A stretch of 64,000 nucleotides of DNA from Isoetes taiwanensis (lineage: Eukaryota > Streptophyta > Lycopodiopsida > Isoetales > Isoetaceae): contig JAJEKV010000050.1 of the NCBI GenBank assembly GCA_021234155.1, positions 8,215,365 through 8,279,364 on the forward strand, read 5' to 3'. The notes below the pieces were generated by a model. It saw only the letters and a program-made list of their open reading frames with translations, was not told the DNA's origin and searched no databases. Position numbers and translations under genes: made by a program. Shown in pieces: positions 36,080 to 48,230 of the stretch (its first letter is position 1; every line of letters starts with the position of its first letter).

Positions 36080-38620
36080 TGGGAAGACTTTTTCTCGCAA
36101 AAACAATATCATATGGCCGAAAGAAGAGGAACACTCCACCTCATAAACCCTAGGAGCACTAAAAGATGACAGAAAAATCTAGGGAGAAAAGAAAAGACGA
36201 GATGCAAGACAACACAAAAGGAGAAAAAGAAATCAACAAAAATCAAGAAAGAAAAAGGGAAAAAGAATGAAAAATAACTATGGAACATAAATGGGACCCT
36301 ATATGTAGCCAAGAGGACAAATAGAGAAGGGCAAGCATGAATGTTATGCAAGAAAGAACAGATACTTGGAATTGTCCAAAAAACCATAGTATTGCATTGT
36401 CAAAAAAAAAAGAACCAACAATAATAAAGCTCTGGTATTGGAATAAAACTATTATGAGAATACAATTAATATTTACAAGCTTCAATGAAACTTATGAAGG
36501 AAAAGGCGTTCAAAACAAAACCTTATAAGCTCAACTCTAGAAACAAATGTTTAGAAATATGAAATTCAGTCTTGGATAAGTTCAGACTATGGTCAATTAG
36601 AACCAAAATAAGATATCTGGTCACGGGCTTAGGTCCATGAGACACAACCTAAAGTCCAACCATATACCAAAAAGAAAGATATGAAATATGGGATCAAGAC
36701 ACAAAATTAATTAGAACAAAATTATGAATATGGTCATGGGCAAGTATAAATTGAGTTAATGAGACAACAAAGGGAGGGCGGTGCTGATTGGAGATCTTAG
36801 GCTAAAATGACTTGCACTCGCATCTACACGACTAGGAAAAATCAATGGAGCTCTTTAAATCTATGGAGCTATGGCCATGTCGTCGTCTTCACATCTTGGC
36901 AAGATCAAAAACAGAATTATAAAAACTTCTTTCGAAGTTGATATTGCTAAGAAGGCCATCAAAAGGAAACGATAGTACGAGCTAGGTGAAATTAAAATCC
37001 AAACACGAAGACTTGGCAAAATGAAAATGCAAAGAATGAAGATTCAGAGAGAAGTGATTTCCAATGGTTAAAGAATAGAATAGAATAGAATAGTTTTTTA
37101 GCGTCCACGGAGACCAATTGGCCTATGGGACCTAAACAAAAAGAGGGCAGCAAGCGTATTACTGACAGGATTAAAAGGCCGATTTCAAACTACATCTTAA
37201 AAGGATAGCCAGGCCTAATGCATAATGTTCAAAAGAATCAATAAGTAATGTATGAACAAAGAAAAGACGCCAAGTGAACATTGAGGAACTTGAAGCAAGT
37301 TTGAAGAAAATTGCTTTAAAAGACTAGAAAACACGAAATGATGGTATTAGCTTAATTTAAAAAATTAAAATCCAAACAACAAGACATGATCTGAAGAAAA
37401 AAGACTCAGAGAGAAGTGATTGTCTATGGTTAAAAGGCCACCTTCAGACTACATAAGCGAAGAGAGAATAATATAATTTAGACGAATGGTTAGCCATGGG
37501 ACCATTAAAATAAAATGAAAAACTAGGTAATGGTTCTAATAATCATTAATGAAAAGGTGAGCACCCTGAAATCGGGTGGCTCACCATCGACTGTTGAAAG
37601 AATGCAGAAGTGAGCTGCAGACTGGAAGCTTGCAAATCCGGTAAGAAGGAAGCTTGTAAAGATAGTGTAGAGCTGCAAATCCGACACAGAAGGAAGTGTT
37701 AGTGGTGCCAGGCTTGGTTTTGGTGAAGGCAGAGGTTGCGTTTGGAGGCTTTCCATGAAAGAGACTAGTTTTCAGCATTGGATCAAAACAGTGGAGCTTG
37801 GAATAATGGTAACAAGAATGGTTGTGTTCTAAGAATAGTGTTGGAAGAATAATGGTAACAAGAATAGTGCTCGAAGCCTCCTTTAAATATCTGAAGCAGA
37901 GAAAAGAGACTTGTTTGGAGTTCAGGTAAATATCTCAGAGCATTCAATTAGAACAGATAAATTAAGCTCGAGAAATATAGGCTACTTAAATTAAGCTGGG
38001 CAGGCATATCATAGGCTAAAATCGGATTGGTTTGGGGCGAAATAAATCAGATATCTAAGATATTTTAAGAGCTTGAGCTGAAAAGCAAAGAATCGACTGT
38101 GGAAAATATAGGGGCCACCTTTAAATAGGCGAAAAGCAAATCCCTCACTACAAAGAGCCAATTGTCATAAGTCGGAAACAAGAGAACAGAGACAGGGAAT
38201 AAATGAAAATTTGACTCTGAATGACGTGCAAAGTATGAGATATTGAAGTATTGATTAAAATTCTTAGAACAATGAAGAAAAACTGGCAGGCAAAGGATGC
38301 TGGGAAAGCCTCATGAGACATAGGTTTGCCACATGCCCTTCATAATGCATGCATGATGCTTGCAGGGCCTACAAGACATGCTAGCAATGAATCACACCTA
38401 TGCATGTGTGGAATTGAAGAAATAAAAGACAAGTAAGGCTATAAGAAAAACAACTTAGCAAAATCCGTCAAACTGATCAAGACCGCTAAATTGAACCGAT
38501 ATCTCTTAACAAAAAATTGACCAGTATTAAAAAGCAAGAAAAAATAACGTACAAACCTAAGTCAGAAAGCTTTTCTGACGATCTTAATTTTTCTATAGAA
38601 CAAACTAACAGTTAGAGATC
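36080..38620. other. A-rich, gene-free stretch with an L1 tail at 37071-37178
   Basis: There is no supported coding. At 37071-37178 an inverted LINE tail is visible ('gaatagaatagaatag', 'agcgtccacggagaccaatt', 'tattactgacaggattaaa'). 'gattcagagagaagtgattt' near 37041 and 'gactcagagagaagtgattg' near 37405 show a further local duplication. Confidence 0.5.
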
Positions 38621-38621
38621 T

Positions 38622-38799
38622 AAGTAGGAAGACAAAACACAAAAAGTAGGAACGCTCAAGAGGAAGGCCGATGAGGAAAACCTAGAACTGGTGAAATATA
38701 TAACCTATAAAAAGACTTTGTGGAAAAATAGACGTTCCAAAAAAGGCCCGTCTTCTCCAAGAATCATGGTTCTATGTTGCCATAGAACCGTTGCATTTC
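38622..38799. repeat. Direct repeat, partner at 35903-36078
   Basis: Same block order as the partner, with small differences. Confidence 0.75.
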
Positions 38800-39873
38800 T
38801 ATAGAAATCATTGGGACGATGAATACTCTTGTGGGGGAATAATGTAGTGTGTTTTATCTTGACCATTTTTGTATGATGTGCTATGTATCGATAAATGGAG
38901 AACTATGTGGGTGTAATTTGGAGAAAATGTAAGAAATGTGCAAATATTGTGAAGAAGCATAGGGAGGAATATTTATATTGTATTGAAGTGGAACTTATGG
39001 ACTTGGAGTATTAAAGTCCTGATGGAAATATTTTCAATGGTTGATATTTTGATGATGTGTCATGAATCTAGAGGAGCATGGTAGTTGCAAAGGAGTTTAG
39101 ATGGTCCAGATTGATGTTGAGATAGCAAAATCTAGTGAACTTATGGTACTTAGAATTTAGATCTAAGGTTGAGCTTTGCCTAGATCTAGTGGCTAGGATT
39201 AAGTGGAGTTTTTCTATAAGTTAGCTAAAATTCGTGTAGAGAGGAGGCCCAATTTTGAAAGATGACATCTGGGCAAAGTTCTCGAAGTTGTTAGTATCTT
39301 CTTGAGCAATTCAATATTGTTATACTAGTAATGGTGCCCAGCGTTGCTGGGCATAAGTTGAGAACCTGTGTGGACGAAAACCCGTTCAGCCCAGACTTCT
39401 TTCCATAAATCTAATATAATGGAAATCAAGCCCAGTGTTGCTGAGCTATAAACGGTTTTTGTACATTTGATACCCTTCCCCTTCCCTTTGCTTTGTGCCC
39501 TTTATTCCAAGATCTGGACCGTACATAGCGATCCTCGTTTGTGGGGTATGCCTGTACAAGTTTATGTATACTGTATATTGAGGTTTGCAAAATACTATAA
39601 GATTTGAGATAATGTACTTAATGGTGTTAATTTTGTACATGTATTGTAAGTTTTTAGGGGCTCTCGCTGCCCTACGTAACCCCCCGTGTGAATATGCACC
39701 CAAACCAAAGGGGGTTTCAGGGGGATTTTCATTTAAATGTGTTAGATGCAATGGTTTGTATTAATAATGTTACTGTTAGTTATATGTTGGTAGTTAAAAA
39801 AAAAAAAATTGGGCCCTTCGGGCCCTAACAAAATCAGACAAAGAAAACAAGATAAATGCATTGAAAAAGTATT

Positions 39874-40645
39874 TTAGAATTTGCCACCAATTGTGGTCTC
39901 CTTCGTCCATGTACATGTGGAGATCTCAAACATATAAATATCACCAAAGATACTGGCGCCATCAAATCCACCAAACATGTAAAGTTTGTTACCAATTGCA
40001 ATTAATGAATGTGAATGTCGTGGAGATGGTATGTCGCCTCTACATTCAAGTAATGACCAATGTCTCAAGTGGGTATCCAACACTAGCTGGTCACCATAAG
40101 CTACAGATCTTCCTAAAACCCATGAATGTAGATTCTTGAACCAAGCGATGCACCTGCATGGCGATGCCTACAAAAGAGATGCTGATATCATAAGATCCAA
40201 AGGAAAAGCAAAACAAGAATCTCTGAAGCATCCAAAGCTCTAGAAAGGGTGTTTGCAGCATCATGAGATTGTACCTAGGTAGAAATTTTGCCCTAGTGGT
40301 TTTCACATTATTCCATTGCAACGTATCTATGTCAAGGACCATAACTTCTTGGAGAGGGGTGCTTGGATCCTCCCTCCCACCTATCACCCACATCTTATCA
40401 CCTAAGACAAAAGCCCTATGTCCCATCCTTGGAGAAGGTGGCTCAATAGTATCCAAATGTTTGATAGTCCCATTGAATTGGTCAAGTAGTAAGGTATCAG
40501 ATAATCGTGCATGTCTTCCAACGCCACCATATCCTGCAAATATCAACAATGAAGATTGTCTGATAGTACCAACTGGTGAAGATATTGTGCATCTGGTGTG
40601 TCCCCAATGGTGTAACCATTCTATAGATCCACTAGAGAGAATCAT
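39874..40645 (-). pseudogene. Kelch-repeat section of a TYW2/3- or TYW4-like wybutosine-synthesis protein
   Basis: The minus frame 40645-40260 reads EWLHHWGHTRCTI, LLIFAGYGGVGRHARLSDTL, SPRMGHRAFVLGDKMWVIGG and DIDTLQWNNVKT, consecutive Kelch blades. After an intron-like gap come RHRHAGASLGSRIYIHG (~40170-40120, with frame breaks), then CRGDIPSPRHSHSLIAIGNK with LYMFGGFDGASIFGDIYMFE (40080-39900). From memory, the WGH...FGGxGG-GRHAR and RHRHAA order is that of the Kelch part of plant proteins of the tRNA-Phe wybutosine pathway. No methyltransferase part is recognised here. Frame breaks near 40110-40140 and the Helitron context argue for a captured, non-functional fragment. Confidence 0.6.
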
Positions 40646-41016
40646 ATCGAGAATGCAAGCCCCGCATCATTGTACATCTTTGTATAGATTTTCAGATTGA
40701 GATGGTTTTCACCATTCAAACTCTTTGGCTTATCCAAGACATTACATATAAACGAAACAACAATTGCTCTTTTCAAAAGTAGAGCTATGCAAGAGAAATA
40801 ACAAGGACAAACTTTTCGCAACCTAGAAAACTTTTGTTCGGTGTGCCTGCATCAATAGAAATTTGTAAAGGACTTCTCAGCTGTGACTCTAGATTATTAA
40901 GGCGCTCCAAAATGCGCTCGTCTATTTCCCAAAGACAAGTAACTTTTTTTGAAGAGTCTTAGGCAATGTTGTTAATGGGCATCCATTACGTGAGTTGTCT
41001 ATCACGGACCGGTCAG

Positions 41017-41797
41017 CTATATTCCCATTATTATTAGGTGAAGCACGTAAAGATATGGGCATGTAATTCCTATTTTGAACTCAAGAATACGTGAAGACCG
41101 ATAAGTAGCTTTAGTAGATTCACAAATTCTATGCATGTCCATCTCTTCAAACAACTCCACCAATGATTGGTTCCCAACATAAGCAACTAAACTTGGAAAG
41201 ACTAATGAACACAAATAATGCTGAAATCGCTATATGAATGTAACAAAACGACACCTAATAGATGGACTTGTATGACACTAAAAATACGGGAACACAAAGC
41301 AAGTAATTTTGAGGTAACACAAATCATAATAACTTACGTGTCTTGGAAATAAAGTCGACAATCGGATGATACCGTCTATTCCAAATGCTTCCAAGGCTTC
41401 GTACACAATCATCTTCCATTCCCTCATACGCTATAATGGGACGAGGAAGATGATAGATCCAAAGAAAGATCAAGATGGGTCAGCATTTCATAGTTTTGTA
41501 GTGAACTGGACCCGATAAGGCATGGACAAACTGAATAGAATTTTTGAGATATTCTCGAAGCCCAACATGCCTCAGTAGCGGACCGAAGCCGATCTGCCAT
41601 GCTTTGTTATGCCCTGTTCGATTGCCATAAGCCATTTCTTTGCCATCGTCTCCTTTCTCGCCAAAACCGTTTTCATTCTTTGCTGCTGGATTCACCGCCA
41701 TACCCGGAAGCCAAGGCGGCAAACAAGAAAAGCAAAGGAGGGAGTCGGTTTGCCCGATGGTCGATTCGACCATATCCAACAATTTGCCGACCGCCAT
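41017..41797 (-). other. Unrecognised exon-like ORFs upstream of the Kelch fragment
   Basis: Minus-strand frames read EMAYGNRTGHNKAWQIGFGP then LREYLKNSIQFVHALSGPVH (~41690-41490), AYEGMEDDCVRSLGSIWNRR (~41430-41370), and VAYVGNQSLVELFEEMDMHR (~41190-41130). The residue use looks coding and they share a strand with the Kelch exons. The family is not recognised, and they may come from a second captured gene. Confidence 0.3.
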
Positions 41798-42379
41798 ATC
41801 AGAGAAAGCATAGTAGGACCCGACTCTACCATACCCGGATCTTTCACCCTTCGATACATCCTCTCATCTGCCATAGCCTAGTTCGCCAGATACCCTAGCT
41901 CAAGGGTAGATGCAAGACAGAGAAAAGAAGAAGAGGAAAAAAAAAAGTAATTAAAAGGTAAAAAGATCGTTGAAAAAAAAAACATCGCGAACCGTCTACG
42001 GTGGTCTCTGGTTGCAGCCGATTTGTGGTAGCCCAAACTATAGAGCCAGAGTCTGTGCAGCCGATTCTTGTGGCAGCCACAAGCTCGTTGGGCACTACAT
42101 CAGGCTCTATTAGAGCTGCTTGAATCCGACCCACAAAACCACGCCCCAAAATGCTATCCACGAGGCTTGCATGTTCAGCCCCTAAAATAAAAAGAGGGCT
42201 TTTGTTGTGAGCCCTTGGATGTTGGACCATTGGAAAAAAAAAAAGCTAAATCAACGACTAAGAAATGGTGCACTCTAGATGTACGCATTAGTACATCCAT
42301 TCGAATACGCCATGAAATCTTAGGAAAACCTTTGTGAAAAGCGTACAAAAACACAAAGAAAACCCCCTGTTATTATGCT

Positions 42380-44205
42380 ACATATTCCTACACACTTTTC
42401 TATTTCCTTTTCCCTTTTTTCTTATTTTTCCTACACGTTATCTTTTTCCCTTTCTCTCCTTTTTCTTTTTTTAGCCCCCTTCCCTTTCCCTTTCCCTTTC
42501 CCTTTCCCTTTCCCTTTCCCTTTCCCTTTCCCTTTCCCTTTTCCTTTTTCTATTTCCCTTTCCCTTTCCCGTTTTCTGACAGGCTTTTTCTCTTCCCTTT
42601 ACATCTTTTCCCCGCCCTTCCCATTTTTCCTTTTTCTTTTCTTTTTTCCTTCCTTTTTTCTTCTATTTTCTCCACCTTTTCATGTGGCCCTTTTCTTCCT
42701 TTTCCCACCCTCTTCCTCTTTATCATGTGCTCTTTCCCCCTTCTCTTTTCCCATTTCCCTCTCCCCTTTTTCCTTGTGCATTTTTTCCTCCCCTTTCCCC
42801 CTTTCCGCTCTTCCCTTTTCTTTTTCCTTTTCCCTTCCCTTTTTTTCCCTTTCCCACCCTTTCGATTTTCCCCATGCCTTTTTTCCCTTTCCTTTCCTCC
42901 TTCCTTTTTATTTTCGCTTTCCCTTTCCCTTTCCTTTTCTTATGCCTCTTTCCATTTGCTTTTCTCCACCTTTTTATGTGCCCATTTCCCTCCTTTTCTC
43001 ACTCTCCTCTGCCTTTTCCCTCTTCCACTTTCCCTTTTCTCTTTTTTTTTCCCCCCCTTTCCCATACTTTTTTCCCTTCCTTTTTCCCCTTTCCTCATCC
43101 TTTTCCTCTTCCCTTTTTCTCCGTGCCCTTTTCCCATTCCTCTCTTCCTCTTTTTCTATTCATTGCTCTCCACCCTTTTCCTATTCTCCTTTTCCCCCTC
43201 CCCTTTCCTCCTTTTCCCACCATTTTCCTCTTTCCCTTTTCTCAGCGCCTTCTTATCTTCCTTTTTTCCCTCTCTTTGTCTTTTCCCCTTTCCCTGTCCC
43301 TTTTTCTATGTCATTTACCCCTTCCCCTCTTCTTACCTTTTCTCTCTAACATTTTCCCTTCTTTTCGATGCTCTATTTTCGTTTTTTTGTCCTTCTTCAC
43401 CCTTTTCCTCTTCCCCCTTTTCACATGCCCTTCCCCCCTTTCCTTTTCCCCTTTTCCTCCTGCCTTTTTTGGCAGGTTCCCTTTTCTCCTTTCCATCTCC
43501 CTTTTTCTTTTTTCCTTTCCGTTTCCCTTTTCCCATGCAATTTGTTCGTCCCCTTCTTTCCACCCTTTTCCTGTTCACTTTTTCCCCCTCCCTTTTCCTC
43601 CTTTTCCCACCATTTTCCTCTTTCCCTTTTCTCGATGCCTTTTAACTTTCCTTTTTCCCTCTCTTTTTCTTTTTCTTTTCCCTTTCCCTTTCCCTTTTTC
43701 CATGCCATTTTCCCCTTTCCTTCTCCTCGTTTCTCACATTTTCTCTCTAACCTTTTCCCTTCCTTTTTTCAATGCTCTCTTTTTGCTTCCCGTTTCCTCT
43801 TTCTTCACCCTTTCCCTCTTCTCCTTTTTTCCCATGCCCTTTTTCCATTTCCTTTTGCCGTTTTCCTCGTGCTCTTTTTCTAGGTTCCCTTTTTCCCTTT
43901 CCACCTCCCCTTTTTTTTTTCCTTTCCCTTTCCTTTTCCCATGCGCTTTGTTCGTCCCCTTCTTCCCACCCTTTTCCCTTACCTTTTTTTCTCCTTTTTC
44001 CACCCTTTCTTTCTTCTCCTTTTTTTGTGCCCTTTTTCCTTTCCCTTAAACATTCTCTATCTCTATTGTTTTTTCTGATTTTTCTCATGCCATTTTCCCC
44101 TTTCTTTTCCCCTTTCTTTGCCCTTTTCCTCTTCTCCTTTTCCCCTTGCCTTTTCCCTTTTACCCGCTCCTTTCCTACATTTTCTTTTCCTTTCCCCTTA
44201 AGAGA
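42380..44205 (+). repeat. 1.8-kb polypyrimidine tract with (CCCTTT)n core
   Basis: The + strand is almost wholly C and T for about 1.8 kb. A clean (CCCTTT) run of about 11 units lies at 42476-42542. Elsewhere are irregular C/T runs broken every 60-100 bp by short 'catg(t/c)' type islands. Higher-order copies exist: the 'cccaccattttcctctttcc' block and its neighbours recur about 400 bp apart (~43210 and ~43605). Very long open frames on both strands follow simply from the absence of A/G-containing stop codons and are not genes. Confidence 0.9.
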
Positions 44206-44554
44206 CCAAATCATGACTAATCATGGTAGTGGAAAGTCGTGCAATAAATCTTGGCCTTTAGATTCAATCAGGTGATCTCAGCCATTCAAATTAGGGCTTG
44301 ATCCATTCAATACGGTATAACATTATAATATAAGAAGATTGAAATATGATATTTTGCATATATTCTCGCATCTATTACCTCAATTTCTCTAATCTCAAAT
44401 AAAGTTTATGAATTGGTGCAAGAATTTATGATGGTATGAACTGATGCCAGTAGAGTGAGGCTTAGCCTATCTCATATACTTTGAGATTTTCTTTGATTCT
44501 TGTTATTAGCTCTTGGTCTTGAGTCTGGCTTAGTTACATTGACAAAGCTAACAA

Positions 44555-44843
44555 GCACTCTTGTTTCACAAGGTTGTTCGCCATCTTGAGCTCTTCTACT
44601 TTGGTGACTTGGCCTCCATCCCTAATTGTCTTGAAATGGGCCAGCATGCACTTGCCATTAGCTTTCTCCAGCACTGCATTGTGCCAAGGTGTGGGAATGT
44701 GGAATATCTACTCACTTGAAGAACGTTGTACAGAAATGAAGGAAGAGTGGACGAGGTTTTGATGCCATACTTGGGATGCCTGCAACAAGAAACAAATCAT
44801 CTGAATCGTTCAAGATAAGCTAAAATATATATGAACAAGCGAA
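44555..44843 (-). pseudogene. Isocyanide synthase copy 0, exon 5 part (left of Helitron)
   Basis: The sequence matches exon 5 of copy 2 from the splice acceptor side down to 'ttgtttcacaaggttgt', but lacks the C-terminal ~50 codons. It has frame errors, for example an extra T near 44758 ('gaggttttgatgcc' against 'gaggttgatgcc' in copy 2). After the exon come 69 bp of the last intron, ending 'gaacaagcgaa' at 44843, exactly where the Helitron begins. The other half of this copy resumes at 52516. Confidence 0.85.
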
Positions 44844-45287
44844 TCAATCTTGTTAATTTGGAAATTTCAGGTTTGACCAAAAACTTTTTTGGAATTGTTT
44901 TTAACTCGATTTCCTATGATTTTGTGGGTTTTGGCAGCCGGTAAAAAATTCCGGCTATCCAAAAATCGAAAGACATTTTTCTTGGTTATTTTTCCCCTTT
45001 CCAAAAATTGGGAAGAAGATTTTTATGGAGAAAATGAGATCGTGTGTTGTTGGCCGGATTTAGGAAGTGTTTATGCTGAGTCGATGCATGTATGCATCCG
45101 CTTGGCCATGATCAGATCGGTAATATAATATCTCTTTGCATTTGGAGGTCGGATTAGGGCTTTAGTTCTTGCAAATGGCGAAGATGGTCATGGCAATTGG
45201 GTATGCACCATGCTTGCGACCGCATCAATGGACAGAGGCCACTGGGAGACCTGCTGGAAGCCGTTAGAAGACACTGATGTGAGATGA

Positions 45288-46130
45288 TTGCCTCTATATT
45301 CCAAAGAGTTCATCATTGTTGTTTCTTCTGATTGTTTCCCTGCATGTGTGCTATTTCATAGGAATATTGATTGGACAATGATCTCGGCATCCAACTCCAT
45401 ATGGACAGGTATTTTGCTTTCTTTGAATCTGCCCGTTTTACCCTTTTCAGTCATATGCAGCTTATGTTCTCGCTTGAAAAAACTTTTCATTGTTGTTTCT
45501 CTGATTTTTCATGTACAAGTGCCATTGCATACAAACACGTATTGGACAAGGATCTTGGCCTCAGAAGCTCAATGAACAGGTGATTTTCTTTCTATTCTAT
45601 TATGTTGTTTAGAAGAATGAACATGCTTCTCAACATAAGAATTTATTGATACCATGCAATAGTATCTTTTTAGATTTTTTTAGAAATCCTAGCAATAAAT
45701 GCCATAAGGAAGAATGCAGTTTTGCTTTTCAACATGTATGCACATTTAATATTTTTCTAGCCCCTGTATGCAGCCTAAATCTAACTTATACAAGCATGCA
45801 GCATATGAAGTTGCTTGCAAGGCCACATCTTCAATGTCACTGATCTTATATGGTTGGTTAATGCCTTTGCTATTGTTATTTCTGTGTCAGCAGCTGTCAG
45901 AGGTAAGATTAAAGCAACATTAAAGTTACAAGAGGATGCCGGCAAGAACAAAGGCAGACGTGGTAAGCAATGCAATGCTGAATACCTCCACTTATTTTTC
46001 TCACTTATTTTTCCCTTTGCTCAACAACTCCACTTATTTAACAGAGAGAAAAAATTGAGACTCGACCAGCTACGGTTGAAAATCAACATCTTTATTGACG
46101 CAACAAAAACCCCTTCAGGTTAGAATCCCA
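45288..46130 (+). other. Exon-like fragments in the Helitron cargo, family unknown
   Basis: Two similar pieces, IDWTMISASNSIWTG (~45368-45412) and TYWTRILASEA (~45539-45570), each end before 'acaggt', like a duplicated exon with a donor site. Further on are VSAAVRGKIKATLKLQEDAG with KNKGRRG before 'gtaagc' (~45890-45962), and EKKLRLDQLRLKINIFIDAT before 'caggtta' (~46045-46120). They look like exons of captured genes, but none is recognised. Confidence 0.35.
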
Positions 46131-48059
46131 TATATTCTCTGTTCTGCAGCAAGGTGCCTATAAAAATGGTATCTATGAACATATAGATTTTTGTTTTGCG
46201 ACCGCAGGTGTTATTCATGTTATTCATTTTGTTCCCTGATAACACATAGATGATTTCTAAGCTAAGTCTGTTTGAGCTCACATAGATGATTTCTAAGCTA
46301 GACTATTGGAGCTGTGCTTTCCATTTGCTTAAGAAAGACATAATATAGAATATCGTAGTGACACCATAAGCCAGTGATTTAAATTTGATTTGTGCTCTAA
46401 TACAGGTATGGCCTTGGTTATTTGTTATGGCAACACCGAGGGCTATTCTATTATGCTATATTCTTCTTCTAAGTAGAGCAGAAGTTATACTTTCATCAAA
46501 ATTTGGAAGAATAAGCACGGGTTAAAAGCCCGCTCTTTTAATCACTAGATGTAGAAACTATGCCATCTCTTTGGATTTTAGAGTTTGTGGCATGCAAGAA
46601 TAGGATGGCCCTCTATCTGGCGTGAAAACCATAATTTACAGGGAAGAGCTATCGGAAGCATATCGGATCAAGGTGCATTTTGCACTTGGCATTTGATGGA
46701 CTCCATATGGAAATATGGAAATATGGAACTACGAAATGCACAATTTGCAAGCAACATCTTCATCAAGATGCAAAGTATTGTTAGTCATGTGCGTATAAAA
46801 AAGGTGAGAATTTTTTATTGTCTATATAACATTCTGCAGAAGTCTCACATAAAATTGTCAAATGTATGCACATGGCCTTCACCACATTGAGAACATTATG
46901 TTGTAGATTCGGTGCCTTTATCTCGCACCAAATTAAGCCTCTTAACATTCCAACAGATAGAAGGCACCCTAGGTATGAATTTCGGCCAGCTCTTTTTGTT
47001 GAAATGTGGCTTACCATAGATCCGAAGATGCACATATACCTTCCATATTTCCATTCTTTCTCCTTGCATGGGTTCTTCTTATTCTGTGCAAATTCAACAT
47101 GCGCCATGGTTCTAAATTGTTCGAGATTGACAATCTGTTCCAAAGACTCAATCATATGAAAAGGGTATCGATCTTGTCGCTCATGGCCATGGCCAAAACT
47201 ATAAGCTATTTGTTTTGTGTTTTGTTGCATCTGAATGTAGACGTCCTGCCATATTCTGTTCTGTCTTGAGGATTTCGGTGGTTTTGCCAGAGTGGGGATA
47301 GACTATAATAATTTAAAGTAAGTATATTACTCAGCCGTAGACTTTTATCTAGACGTGGCAGTCTATTCTTGCATATGGTTCTTGGATTTAGCAGGAAATG
47401 GTAAGTATGAATGGATTTAAATGGTGACAAGTTGTGGCTGCATGCAAATTCGGGATCCAGGGAGCTTTATTTTCACTGCTTCTCTCAGATAACCAACAAT
47501 GGGTTCTAATCTTTGGCACCATCGCGTCTCTTACAGATTTACTGGCATCTTTGGTTTTGTGAGAGAGAATAAAGCCATCCGGCAGGCATGACAAAGCTGA
47601 GCTTCAGGTATGACGTTAGGATTTCTTTCCCCCTTTTTTTCTGTAGGCAGCCTGATGAAAACCCATCTTTCACTGGCTGGCCTGATAAGTATCATACAAA
47701 TCATCTCTCTTTTTTTCGTCATTGCTTTGGTTCGGTTGCTAGCTCCATAGCAACTTGCTGGGGCTGTGCTGACATACCACAAGTGTCATTGTAGTGCTAC
47801 ATATAAAAATCTTAATCTCTGACAAGGTATTGAATCCAATATTTATCAGGCAAAAATGTCTTCAAACTAGAGAAGCAAAGCCTATTAGTGGACGAGCCCA
47901 TGCAGGCAAAACAATCTCTTTTATTCGATCAGAAAAGCTCAATACATAATTACTTTGGTGTTATAGGCATTTGACTTTAGAACATCAGAATTGTTCTTCA
48001 TTAAATGGCTTCTAAGATCTCTAGCTTGCCAAAGTCCTTGCTTTTGGAATTTGCATCGT

Positions 48060-48230
48060 ATCACTGTGAAGCAATCCTACCATATCTCCCAGCTAAAGAC
48101 ATTCCAAGTGAGTTTCGTTTTCCACTTTGTAGAGTGTTCATGACAGATATTGCTGATTCAGCAGCTATGGCAACAAATTTAAGAACCTTATTTTCACATA
48201 TGTGCAAAATATTAGATTTAGAGAGAGGCC
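48060..48230 (+). pseudogene. PQT3-like RING fragment in the Helitron cargo
   Basis: The + frame contains DIPSEFRFPLC followed by a region that aligns with the RING exon and the start of the next intron of the PQT3-like pseudogene at 16.4-16.6 kb ('aatttaagaaccttattttc' against 'aatgtaagatcttggctttc', then 'acatatgtgcaaaatatta' against 'acatgcatgtgcacaaattt'). The first zinc-binding Cys (C to F) is lost and the domain does not continue. It is a diverged relative of the same gene, captured in the same orientation relative to the Helitron. Confidence 0.5.

Larger units (their letters stand above)
39325..42379 (-). mobile_element. Helitron carrying Kelch gene fragments; right edge approximate
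   Basis: On the minus strand the 3' terminus is hairpin GCCCAGCAACGCTGGGC (39352-39336), spacer ACCATTA, then CTAG (39328-39325) before host T. The far edge is marked by a block (42225-42379) that recurs in the opposite orientation at 53615-53775. A second shared block near the 3' end (39465-39790) recurs at 54655-55000. These two blocks define a family. The cargo on the same strand is Kelch exons. A degenerate second hairpin lies at about 39427-39445. The exact 5' TC end was not found. Confidence 0.6.

Noticed and set aside
35903-38799. LTR retrotransposon suggested by 175-bp direct repeats 2.7 kb apart
   Set aside because: There are no TG..CA ends, primer binding site, polypurine tract or gag-pol coding between them.
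40091-41797. A full TYW4-type protein with an N-terminal leucine carboxyl methyltransferase domain
   Set aside because: The upstream frames at 41.0-41.8 kb show none of the methyltransferase motifs I would expect, so only the Kelch part is claimed.
42476-42542. (CCCTTT)n run as an interstitial telomere
   Set aside because: The plant telomere repeat is CCCTAAA. This hexamer differs and merges into irregular C/T sequence.
42375-44275. Long open frames (up to 455 residues) rich in Phe, Pro, Ser and Leu on +, and Lys/Gly/Glu-rich ones on -
   Set aside because: They result from a polypyrimidine tract lacking stop codons. Residue content is pure low complexity and all frames are open together.
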